DNA of 64,000 nucleotides from Lutimaribacter_A marinistellae (GTDB lineage Bacteria; Pseudomonadota; Alphaproteobacteria; Rhodobacterales; Rhodobacteraceae), in NCBI RefSeq assembly GCF_042648365.1, contig NZ_JBHRXI010000049.1, positions 124,001 to 188,000 on the forward strand, given 5' to 3'. The notes beneath the pieces are model-generated. The model searched no databases and was not told the origin of the DNA. It saw only the letters and a list, made by a program, of their open reading frames with translations. The number at the start of each line of letters is the position of its first letter. The first letter of the stretch is position 1. Positions 51,627 through 59,598 of the stretch are shown here, in pieces. The position numbers and the translations under genes were made by a program.

Positions 51627-52708
51627 CCTTCGGACTCCTGTTGTTCCAGCGCTCGTGTTTTATTCGCCTGACGCGCACGATAGACGTAACTTGATGCGGC
51701 GAACAGTTCTTCGGGCGCGATCTCGACCCCGGTTCGCCGCAATGTGTCCCGTCGCACTGCCAACCTGATAGCCTCGCCGCGCGAGAAATCACCGATCTCG
51801 GCCAAGGCTGTTGCGACAGTCCCGACCACGTCCGGGCGTTGCCGTGGCAAGGCGCCGAGTGCGTCGAGTATCTCTTCCCGCAAGGCTGGATCACCATACC
51901 GCGCATGCGCGGTCAGGGCCGCTGTGACCGCTCTGAGTTCTTGGGTGCTTGCCCCCGGGGCTTCGAACCATCCGCTGATCAGCCATTCAACAGCATGGGC
52001 ACCATCAACTTCGACAAACGCCGTCGCCCATGGTTCGAACTCCTTGCCGAGGCTGTAGCGTTTTGCCGTAGCCATGCGCTCTCTGACAATCTCATGGTGA
52101 TCGGGCTCGGTGCTCATTCCCAACATTAAGATAAAGAAGCCGCGCCAGGGAAGCAGTGACTTGTCCGACAAGGCCTGCCGGGCAACCTGACCCGGAATAG
52201 GCTCTCGCATGCTGCGGATCTGGCCATAAGGGGCGCGGCTCAACTCATCGACAGCGATGTGACGCAGGAATGCGTTCTGGCCATGAAGCAGTTCCTCGAA
52301 ATACGCGAACCGTGCTTCCGGATTATTGTCCCATTCGTCTCGGCTGGCGATAATCCGACCGACCACTTCGCGCCATTCGGCATCGGCAAAGCCGGCCCTC
52401 GTCCAGATTTGTCCCTCTCGTACCATCAATACCCCGTTTTCGGGGTTCGAACTCAATCGGCGCCGGGTCGTGCTGTCGACCAGAAAGGGGATATCGACAC
52501 CCGCAACCGTGCCATGGATTATAGATACCGGGCGATAGTGGAACGGATCCTCGGGGTCTTCTCGGGCGATGACCACCCCATCGCCATTCAGCACGCGGTC
52601 GGCGAGCGTCTTTTCCGGTCTTTCCAGACAGACCGTGCAGGCCAGCGCCGGTGCCGCCAGAAAGAGCGCGGCGACCGGCGGGAGGAGTGCACGAAGCGAG
52701 GCGTTCAC
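51623..52708 (-). CDS. Exported Cys-containing HEAT-like protein, possible lipoprotein
   Basis: 361 residues from a GTG start that overlaps the DUF3604 stop (GTGA). The leader ends LAAPALACTVCLERP, so Cys at about 25 could be lipid-modified (LAC lipobox-like) or form a CxxC-like pair with the next Cys. The middle (about 30-170) is unrecognised. The C-terminal half shows HEAT-type helical repeats (AVTAALTAHARYGDPALREEILDALGAL, DVVGTVATALAEIGD). I do not recognise the family. It stands between the PHP-like enzyme and HupE and may be a periplasmic scaffold or partner. Confidence 0.7.
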   Translation of the reverse strand: MNASLRALLPPVAALFLAAPALACTVCLERPEKTLADRVLNGDGVVIAREDPEDPFHYRPVSIIHGTVAGVDIPFLVDSTTRRRLSSNPENGVLMVREGQIWTRAGFADAEWREVVGRIIASRDEWDNNPEARFAYFEELLHGQNAFLRHIAVDELSRAPYGQIRSMREPIPGQVARQALSDKSLLPWRGFFILMLGMSTEPDHHEIVRERMATAKRYSLGKEFEPWATAFVEVDGAHAVEWLISGWFEAPGASTQELRAVTAALTAHARYGDPALREEILDALGALPRQRPDVVGTVATALAEIGDFSRGEAIRLAVRRDTLRRTGVEIAPEELFAASSYVYRARQANKTRALEQQESEG

Positions 52709-54627
52709 GGCGTGTACCAGATGGGCGAGGTATAAGCCCGCTCCTGACCTGTCAGCGCCGCTTCCTCTGGGATTTCCGACCCAAGCCGCACCTTGTCGTA
52801 GAGTACCCAGCGCGGTGTCGGTATCTCGATCACTCGCGCGTAGTAGAAGGCCGATGCCGTTGGGTCGAAATCGGGATCGGTCCATACGCTGGCAAGCTCC
52901 GAAGCACCGATCGTGTTGGTCCAGTTGGCTGCCTCGATATCAACCGTCGTGCCGACATCAGGCAGCACGCCGTTCCCATCCGGTTCACGCCCGTCCGACC
53001 AGGCGACGTCATAAACCTTTTCCTGTAATGTGCCATCGGGTGTCCGCCATCCCTTGACGATCTGGATGCGATCGAGGTTCGCGCCGATCGGATCGCGCAA
53101 CGCGTAAACCATGAAACTGGGCGCGGCATCAGGCCCCGGCGCCGGGCGCAGGTCAGCGCCCATCGGTACACCCTTTTCGTAGCCTGCGAAGGCAGGTGCG
53201 CGCGAGCGCAGATCATTGTCGTCAAATTCCCATCCGCCGAAAAAACGCACCATCATGCGGGGGCCGGTGGTTGCATAGACCTCCTTGCGGGCCATCGCGT
53301 CCCACAGGGCCTCGCGCGTGTTCTCGGTTGCCCAGACGCCGGTATAGCCGGAGGCGACGAGGGACCAGCCGGGGAAGATACCGTTCTCAGTCTCGGTGAA
53401 GGGGTGGGTCACTCGTGTCAACGACGGCTCGGCCGAGGCCGCTTTGCCGAAATAATTGTCCTCTTCCGCGGTCGACAGCGAGGTGTGGCTGTCAGTGGCG
53501 CCGGAAAAGCCGAACTTGTAAGGGTTGGTGCCCAGCTTCACCTCGAGGCCCAAGCCTTGCTTCAAGGCCTCGCGCGCGTACTCACCCTTGAGCATGTCAG
53601 GGGTTTTCGCCTCGCTCAGGTCAAGATTACCAGCGTCCCATGTCTCGTAGTCGGCAAATTGATCTTCAGGCGACAGGGCAGGGTGGGTTTCGCCATCGCC
53701 CTTGATCTGGGTGATCTCGTAGAGAGGCTCCCACTTCGCACGCTGCTCGACATAGGTCTCGTCGATCGCACGACCTGTGTATTGTTCATCGACCGGGAAC
53801 ATGATGCCGTTCGACAGGTTGCCATTATGCGCCAGTGCCAGAACGTTGCCGCCGGTCTTGTCCTCGTAATTCTGCATCCATTTATAGAGTTCGAGCGGGT
53901 CGGTCGAACCTACCGGAGGCTGGGTGACCATCGGCATCATCTGTTCGGCGCGGCGCGCGCCGTCGCGGTAGATCACGTTGCGGTGCAGGTTGTTGCCCGC
54001 CACAAGGGACGTCCACTCATAGGCGATGAACGCGGTGAAATGCCCCGGTTCGTTATACCGCTCGGCGGCATCGACGACCTCTTGCCAGACGCTGCCATAG
54101 GCGGTGGAGCCAGGCGAGTAGGCCTCGACCAATGCAGGATCCAGCGTGCCTTGCGAAAAGTTGGTGATCAGGTCAAGCGCTGCGGCGGTTGCAGCATCGC
54201 CGCCCTGCTGGAACGCGTCGTACCATCCCTTTCCCTGTTCGCTGCTCGTGATGGCCGGGTCGCCGTTGAACAGGCCCGTGGCAAAACCCATCATGTCGGA
54301 ATGATCGGTCAGCGCCATCCAGTCGAGCGGCCTTCCCAGTTTGACAGGCAGGCCGGTGGCCGATGTCACCTCCTCGCCTCGTGCGAAGCGCCAGGCTTCG
54401 TCTACCCCCAGCGTGTTGCCGAACAATCCTGCATCGGGGGAAAGCGACGTATGCAAATGCGTGTCGCCCCAAAAGACCTGGCTGGGAAAGGCACGCTGCG
54501 CGAAGGGAGAGTAGGTGTCGCCCGGATAAAGCCCCTGCAGGCTTTGCTCGGAAGGAAGGAATTGGGCCGCGGCGGGTGATACCGAAAGTGAGGCGGCGAT
54601 GATGGCAATAAGTGAAATTCGGTTCAT
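52705..54627 (-). CDS. Exported DUF3604 protein (PHP-like metal-dependent hydrolase fold)
   Basis: 640 residues with a signal peptide (about 1-21, SPAAAQ). Motifs shared with PHP-type phosphoesterases are WGDTHLHTS (about 53-61), ALTDHSD (about 105-111), LALAHNGNL and GATDSHTSL; together these His and Asp residues look like a multinuclear metal site. The whole length matches the DUF3604 family, whose reaction is not known. AGGA lies 10 nt upstream of the ATG. It is the first gene of a six-gene operon with HupE-type permeases and a PpiC isomerase, suggesting that metal loading and folding in the periplasm matter for it. Confidence 0.9.
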   Translation of the reverse strand: MNRISLIAIIAASLSVSPAAAQFLPSEQSLQGLYPGDTYSPFAQRAFPSQVFWGDTHLHTSLSPDAGLFGNTLGVDEAWRFARGEEVTSATGLPVKLGRPLDWMALTDHSDMMGFATGLFNGDPAITSSEQGKGWYDAFQQGGDAATAAALDLITNFSQGTLDPALVEAYSPGSTAYGSVWQEVVDAAERYNEPGHFTAFIAYEWTSLVAGNNLHRNVIYRDGARRAEQMMPMVTQPPVGSTDPLELYKWMQNYEDKTGGNVLALAHNGNLSNGIMFPVDEQYTGRAIDETYVEQRAKWEPLYEITQIKGDGETHPALSPEDQFADYETWDAGNLDLSEAKTPDMLKGEYAREALKQGLGLEVKLGTNPYKFGFSGATDSHTSLSTAEEDNYFGKAASAEPSLTRVTHPFTETENGIFPGWSLVASGYTGVWATENTREALWDAMARKEVYATTGPRMMVRFFGGWEFDDNDLRSRAPAFAGYEKGVPMGADLRPAPGPDAAPSFMVYALRDPIGANLDRIQIVKGWRTPDGTLQEKVYDVAWSDGREPDGNGVLPDVGTTVDIEAANWTNTIGASELASVWTDPDFDPTASAFYYARVIEIPTPRWVLYDKVRLGSEIPEEAALTGQERAYTSPIWYTP

Positions 54628-54798
54628 GGCAAAAAATCCTGCAGCAAGGCACGTATTCCAAACCTACGATACCACAGGATTATTCGATTCTACCGGAAAA
54701 CTGCCAAATTCTCCCCGTGGGCATATTAGGCCGCGAGTCTGACCCGGACGAAACCGCGACCGATGAAGGGTTGGCGCAAGCCCTCTGTTGGCCTTAGC

Positions 54799-55704
54799 CT
54801 ACCGAAACATCTCGGCATAGGCGCCGCTTTGCGCAGCGCTTGGTGCCACGTCGAAGTACCGTTTGAACTCCCGGCTGAACTGGGAGACGCTCTCATATCC
54901 CACTTGGTTGGCCGCGCTGCCGACGCGAAGACCTTCGCGCACGATCAGGAACCGCGCCTTGTTCAGACGGACTTTCTTGAGGTACTGCAGCGGGCTTTCG
55001 CCCGTTACCGTCTTGAAGGCGCGATGGAAGGAAGAGGCGCTCATATTGGCCTCTCGCGCCAGATCCTCGACAGAGATGCTGTTCATGTAATGCGTGTGGA
55101 TGTGGGCAAGGCTCTGCGCCACGCGGGCGTGATGGGTTTCCTGTTCCGTCAGTGCGGCCAGCGCCTTGCCATGGCCGCCCAGCAAAGCGCGATAGGTGAT
55201 CTCCTCGACCAAGGACGCGCCCAGCACGTCGCAATCGAGGCGCGACTTAAGGCAGATCAAGAGCCGTTCAACGACCTTCTGCATTTCACGGTCCATCCTG
55301 ACGGGTTCGATGCCGGAATAGATGTCGCGTTCTCCCGGTACAGAGGCCGGCGCATGTTGTTCGACCTTCTCGATCAGTTGATGCAGCTTGGAAGTGTCGA
55401 TGTCGATGAATATCCCGAGGATCGGATTCTCCCTGCTGGCATGGGTTTCGCATTCGATCGCCGTGGGTACGCTCGACACGAGGTAGTGATCCTTGTCATA
55501 ACGGAACTCGGAGCCGTTCAGATACCCGATCTTGTGACCTTGGCCGATCACGATCATCCCTGAGCCATAGAGCAGCGGCGCGCGCGGCACCGGCTTGGTC
55601 GCCCAGAAAAAACGCACGCTCTTGAGCCATGTCTCCACAACTCCGGCTGAATCGGGAAAGCTGTAAATCTCCCTGAGCGTCTGGAACTTGTCTTCGTAAC
55701 TCAT
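54799..55704 (-). CDS. AraC-family regulator with AraC_N (YqhC-like) sensor domain
   Basis: 301 residues. The N-terminal cupin-like sensor (about 30-180; SGMIVIGQGHKIGYLNG, YDKDHYLVSSVPTAIECE) belongs to the AraC_N group that includes YqhC, an aldehyde-responsive activator. The C-terminal double helix-turn-helix is SVEDLAREANMSASSFHRAFK followed by RVGSAANQVGYESVSQFSREFKRYF. The ATG at 55704 was chosen over the open frame to 55746. It lies between the exported SDR gene and the DUF3604 operon on the same strand and may control either one. Confidence 0.87.
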   Translation of the reverse strand: MSYEDKFQTLREIYSFPDSAGVVETWLKSVRFFWATKPVPRAPLLYGSGMIVIGQGHKIGYLNGSEFRYDKDHYLVSSVPTAIECETHASRENPILGIFIDIDTSKLHQLIEKVEQHAPASVPGERDIYSGIEPVRMDREMQKVVERLLICLKSRLDCDVLGASLVEEITYRALLGGHGKALAALTEQETHHARVAQSLAHIHTHYMNSISVEDLAREANMSASSFHRAFKTVTGESPLQYLKKVRLNKARFLIVREGLRVGSAANQVGYESVSQFSREFKRYFDVAPSAAQSGAYAEMFR

Positions 55705-55811
55705 CCTGCACCACCGAGTTTTGCTTGAACTGGGCATGCGCACCACAGGGTTTCAACCATGCACGCCCTTTCCTCGGCTGAAAAACAGATATCTTCCCGG
55801 AAATGCCTGTC

Positions 55812-55846
55812 GAAGGTTCCCCGTTCTGGGGAACCTTCCTGTTTTT
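55812..55846. terminator. Strong hairpin between the SDR and AraC genes
   Basis: GAAGGTTCCCC / GGGGAACCTTC is a perfect 11-bp stem with a 5-nt loop. The T-run (CTGTTTTTG) is on the plus-strand side. On the minus strand, the direction of the SDR, there is an A-run before the stem but no T-run after it. It may act in both directions, mainly limiting read-through between SDR and AraC gene and antisense transcription. Confidence 0.6.
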
Positions 55847-55872
55847 GTACAAGCTGCGCGTGATGGCGGGCC

Positions 55873-56820
55873 TCAGACCTCGATTTCCCACAGATTGTTC
55901 TGGTAGTCCTTCGAAAACCCGATGAAGTCTTCCGGCAGCATGACGCGGAACTTGTGCTTATCCTGCATCGGGATGACCTTTACTATCATGTCAATCATGC
56001 CCTGCGGATCAAGCTGGAAACCCGGCTCGGCCATCGAGGCCTGCATGTCCCGGATGGGCTGTTCCGGTGTGAAGTTCACCTTCGGATCGTACCATTGGTC
56101 AACGACGTCATACATCCGGTCGTTGAAGCCCGTGTCATAGGGACCGGGATTGATCGTGCAGACACGCACGCCCAGTGGGGACAGTTCGTTGTGGAAGGAT
56201 TGTGCGGCGGCCTCCAACGCGAACTTGGACGCGTGATAGGGGGAAAGGAACGGGAAGGTCGTGAGTCCAGCGACGGAAGACACGAAAACGATCTTGCCCG
56301 ATTTCCGTTCCACGAACCGTCGGGCGAATAGCTGGGTCAGCTCGATGGCGGCGAAGGTGTTCACCTCCATCACTTCGCGGAAATAGTTGACGTCGATTTC
56401 CGCGATCGGACCGGTGGCACCGATGCCAGCGTTGTTGACCAGAATATCGATGTCAAAACTCGCGGCGTATTCACGATCCTGCTTGTCCGTCACGTCGAGC
56501 TTGATGATGTCCATCTCGACCCCCGCGCTTTCGGCGGCTTTCTTGACCAGCGTTACCTGTGGCCAGATCTCGACACTGGCGATCACCTTGTGCCCGTTTT
56601 CGGCCAAGCCGATCGCTGTTCCAAGGCCTAGACCGCTGCCCGCGCCGGTTACAAGAATACGCTGCGGATTGCTTGTCTTTGGTTTGGGCGCCGCCTGATC
56701 GTCGGCGGAGACCTGCGTTGGTGTGGTTTCCTGGGCGTTGGCCACGACGGCGGGGGCCATGACGGCCGCCGCGGACAGTCCGGTAATGCTCTTGATGGCG
56801 TTTCTGCGATCTTCTTTCAT
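55873..56820 (-). CDS. Short-chain dehydrogenase with Tat-type export signal
   Basis: 315 residues. The N-terminus EDRRNAIKSITGLSAAAVMAPAVVANAQ looks like a twin-arginine signal. After a linker of about 25 residues the SDR core begins: TGAGSGLG at about 59-66, a DIDILVNNAG segment, catalytic Ser in VFVSSVAG, and Y-HAS-K. An exported NAD(P)-dependent SDR is unusual; the Tat route would allow cofactor to be bound before export. GGTAGAAC precedes the ATG. The AraC/YqhC-like regulator follows on the same strand, suggesting an aldehyde or alcohol substrate. Confidence 0.85.
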   Translation of the reverse strand: MKEDRRNAIKSITGLSAAAVMAPAVVANAQETTPTQVSADDQAAPKPKTSNPQRILVTGAGSGLGLGTAIGLAENGHKVIASVEIWPQVTLVKKAAESAGVEMDIIKLDVTDKQDREYAASFDIDILVNNAGIGATGPIAEIDVNYFREVMEVNTFAAIELTQLFARRFVERKSGKIVFVSSVAGLTTFPFLSPYHASKFALEAAAQSFHNELSPLGVRVCTINPGPYDTGFNDRMYDVVDQWYDPKVNFTPEQPIRDMQASMAEPGFQLDPQGMIDMIVKVIPMQDKHKFRVMLPEDFIGFSKDYQNNLWEIEV

Positions 56821-57230
56821 CGTTCTACCTCTTTGGATTAGGAATTGGGCTTACGAGTGACGTTTGCGTGATGTCGTAGGCTTGTCGTTCGGACGGCAGG
56901 TCGGAGGGGCGAGTACGAAGAGGGGTTTACCCGCGTCTGCATTCATTTGACGCCGCCTCGGCCAGAGAAATAGTCGTCCGGTCAAGGTGCTCACAGCCTC
57001 ATTCCTGCCGAAGGTTTGCCTATTCCTGCAATGCTTCGAGATCCGGCCCGGCTTGCCCTCGACGGCAGAACGAAAGACAGGTCGGCGGATGTTGAACTGG
57101 TCGGATCGCAACTGACAGGGCCAAGCATCATGTCCGGCACCGAGAAAAGCTGGGCGACATTTTTCCGCTTTTGCGCAGCCTGTCGGAACCCGTCATGGCC
57201 GGGCTTGGCCTTTACATCTCCGTTCTGCGG
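56821..57230. other. Non-coding stretch without recognisable gene
   Basis: About 410 bp upstream of the exported SDR. Short open frames exist but none has a recognisable product, and no repeat or clear promoter was found. It borders the pseudogene zone and may be decayed sequence. Confidence 0.5.
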
Positions 57231-57435
57231 TTAGAGCAGGAACCCGATCGCAACTTCGCCGAGCGCGGTTTTTTCGCGTTCAATGACAAGCGCCGCTTGG
57301 ATGTTTTCGGCATCGAGAATGGTCTCTGCGCTCGCCCGGACCCCGAAATGCTTGTGAATGGCTGGAATGGATCCGCAATCCCCAGAACAGGCATCCCATC
57401 CGGGGTGCGTTCGAATACTGAAATGCGCTGCACGT
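57231..57435 (-). pseudogene. Possible remnant of a molybdate-binding-protein-like (ModA) gene
   Basis: In one minus frame GIADP (about 57376-57390) is followed, after a shift of frame, by AIHKHFGVRASAETILDAEN, IQAALVIEREKTALGEVAIGF and a stop. The order DP, Gly-Val, ENIQAAL, ALG resembles the last third of ModA-type binding proteins (the DP-x-PAG and ENVRAAL region). No start, no 5' two thirds and no modBC are present. The assignment is by eye and weak. Confidence 0.35.
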
Positions 57436-57448
57436 ACTGGAGAAATAC

Positions 57449-58140
57449 ATGCAATACCTTGCAAACACCGGCACAAGCCTTGGCATCGGTAAGGCGCTCG
57501 CATGGAAATCCACTGCGAAAGGCCGCAACCTGATAATGGCCGCTTGGCATTTAGTCGAATTGAATGAGATCAGGGATAGTGTCATGGAGCGGCAAGACGT
57601 CGATGTGATCGTCGACATGAACGACCTTTCAGCTCCTGGTAAGCCTGCCAAACGCTATGGGACGATGGCCACGCGTGATTTGAGCGTGCTTACCAACAAC
57701 CCGGCCTCGACAATTAACCTGATTGTCAGAGCCTAGACCGAACTGTCGCTGTACTTTGCAAAGGTCCATTCGGACGAAGATGAACGCTCGTAAACGTCTC
57801 TTCGGTGGGTGGCCACAACCAGTTCGTTCGGGCAATCACCCGTTGCGCAACGAAATTCTACGCCTCATCGTTTAACGAATGCATGGCCGCATCCGCCAAG
57901 GCTGCGGGCAAACCGCTTCGCACTAAGGTGCTGGTGCCCGGTGCCACGAAGAGTGAGTTCGTCGAAGGTGGCGGCAGGGACGCGGCTGTCAAACCGGACG
58001 ACCTCTTTGGTGATCAGAGCGGTATCATAGCGGTCGATTTGCTGGCGAATTATGCCTGTGAACTCTACGAGAGTGACAATGTGATCGGCAGCGTCAATGC
58101 CGAGAACAAGATCGAGTTGCGCGAACCGGTTTTCCCGCTT
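57449..58140 (+). pseudogene. Decayed short-chain dehydrogenase gene
   Basis: Two open pieces match the two ends of one SDR. Piece one (57449-57736) has a damaged nucleotide-binding motif TGTSLGIGKAL followed by KGRNLIMAAWHLVELNEIRD and VDVIVDMNDLSAPGKP. Piece two (57805 onward) has ATKFYASSFNECMA, LRTKVLVPGATKSEFVE, and ELYESDNVIGSVNAENKIELREP. Between them are a stop and a frame change, and the NNAG region is lost. Where YxxxK is expected the sequence reads RCATK, so the catalytic Tyr appears to be gone. The open frame continues to 58281 in unrelated sequence. Confidence 0.65.
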
Positions 58141-58281
58141 TTTCTGGTAATCCTCGAATTGCTCTGTCGGGAAAGATGGCCTTGGGGGAGTTGCGGGCGC
58201 GCGAGTACAGAGGCCGTCAATCTTTCTGCGCGCTTCGAGGTCGGGACGGCTCGGCTCTTTAACCATCTGATGTGCATATAA

Positions 58282-59178
58282 TCAGACCGAACGACACACT
58301 TCGTTTATCACGTCCCTTAGCCAGACATGACCGGGATCGGCGCGATGCAGGGGGTGCCATGCAACTTGCATTGGAAACTTCCCTAGATCGACAGGCGGCG
58401 GCAGAAGCCGAAAGTTCGGATCGTTCCTGAAGATTTCTGCGACCCGCGCTGGAAGTGTCACGATCCCGCCGATTTCCGCTACTGCTAATGGAGCTGCGAG
58501 AAAATGCGACACGGTCAAGGCGACGTGGCGCTTCAGGCCGACCGAACCTAGCGTATGACCAAGACCCGTGCGCCATTTCCCGGGCAGCGAGATGGCGACG
58601 TGGGGCAAACTCTCGTACTGTTCTCGGGTTACGGCGCTTTGACCGGGAAGGACGTCTTTGCGCACGAGACAAACAAACCCGTCCTTCATGAGCGGAGTGA
58701 TCACAAGGCTTTCGGGGGCGTTGTCAAAGCGTCCGAGCGCGAGGTTGAACTCGCCTGCCGCCAGCGCCCTGGAATCGAGGTCTGGGCCCAATGGTTCGAC
58801 AGCCAGACTGACCTGTGGTGCGATCGAGTTGACGCGCGCCATCAAGGCTGGAATCACAACGCATTCGAAATAGGTGCTCGCAGCAATCCGGAAGTTTCGC
58901 CGCGCCGTAGCCGGGTTGAATCTGGGCCTTTCCTCGAAGACATGCCGTAGCTTGTCCAAGGCTTCGGAGATTTCCGGAGCCATCGAACGCGCCTTTTCCG
59001 TGGGTACAACGCCATATCAGGCGCGCAGGAAAAGCTCGTCGTCGAAAGCTGCTCTCAGTCTCGCCAAGGCCGCGCTGACCGCGGATTGCGAAAGCCCCAG
59101 CCTACTGGCTGCGGCGGTTACGTTCTGCTCTTGCATGATCGCGTCAAAGACGGCCAGCAGGTTCAGGTCGTATTTCAT
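58282..59178 (-). pseudogene. LysR-family regulator interrupted by one in-frame TGA
   Basis: From the ATG at 59178 the frame gives a complete LysR N-terminal helix-turn-helix (LNLLAVFDAIMQEQNVTAAASRLGLSQSAVSAALARLR) and reaches FLRA, then codon 54 is TGA (59019-59017). The same frame continues without shift as YGVVPTEKARSMAPEIS and a full effector-binding domain to the stop at 58282. The normal family sequence there is FLRxxxGVxPTxxA, so a CGA-to-TGA change explains it. The total of 298 codons is a normal LysR length. Divergent from the monooxygenase-like gene, with a perfect inverted repeat between. Read-through, reinitiation downstream or a sequencing error are alternatives. Confidence 0.85.
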
Positions 59179-59210
59179 GATACCCGGGAGATCGATTTCT
59201 GAGCCCCATT

Positions 59211-59228
59211 CAATCAATTTCTTGATTG
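59211..59228. promoter_or_regulatory. Perfect inverted repeat, candidate LysR operator
   Basis: CAATCAA-TTTC-TTGATTG is a perfect 7-bp dyad with 4-nt centre. It lies 33 bp upstream of the interrupted LysR gene and 49 bp upstream of the divergent monooxygenase-like gene, and contains the T-N11-A pattern. Place and symmetry fit a LysR binding site. Confidence 0.6.
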
Positions 59229-59276
59229 CTTTGCCAAGTCCTAAGTGAGCCTCAGCCAACAAAAGAGGATGCACAA

Positions 59277-59573
59277 ATGGACCAAACACTGAAGATCATC
59301 GCCCGGATGGTGGCCACCCCCGGGCAGGCTGACCGCCTTGTCGATCACATGAAGCAACTGGTCGAGGACACGAGGAAAGAAGCCGGGTGCCTGAGCTATG
59401 ACCTGTTTCGTGGCACCGACGACCCCGACGTCCTGATCTTTGTGGAGGAATGGAAAACGAGGGAGTCGTGGGAAGCCCACATGGCCGGAGAGGCCATCCA
59501 ATCGTTCAATGCCCGCATCGGGAACGGGGCGTTTGCAAACGGCGAAGTGCACCCGCTGCAACAGATTTCTTGA
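59277..59573 (+). CDS. Putative quinol monooxygenase (ABM domain, YgiN-like)
   Basis: 98 residues, one ferredoxin-like ABM domain: LKIIARMVATPGQADRLVDHMKQLVEDTRKEAGCLSYDLFRG, then VLIFVEEWKTRESWEAHMAGEAIQSF. This is the arrangement of YgiN-type quinol monooxygenases and related small oxygenases that act without cofactor. AGAGGA precedes the ATG at 59277. It lies 25 bp before a Gfo/Idh/MocA gene in the same direction, with the LysR gene divergent. The substrate is unknown. Confidence 0.87.
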   Translation: MDQTLKIIARMVATPGQADRLVDHMKQLVEDTRKEAGCLSYDLFRGTDDPDVLIFVEEWKTRESWEAHMAGEAIQSFNARIGNGAFANGEVHPLQQIS

Positions 59574-59598
59574 TCGTTTTTTGACAGGAGAACCAAAC

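Noticed and set aside
57016..57234. Small plus-strand frame of 72 codons
   Set aside because: No recognisable motif or convincing start, within the decayed zone.
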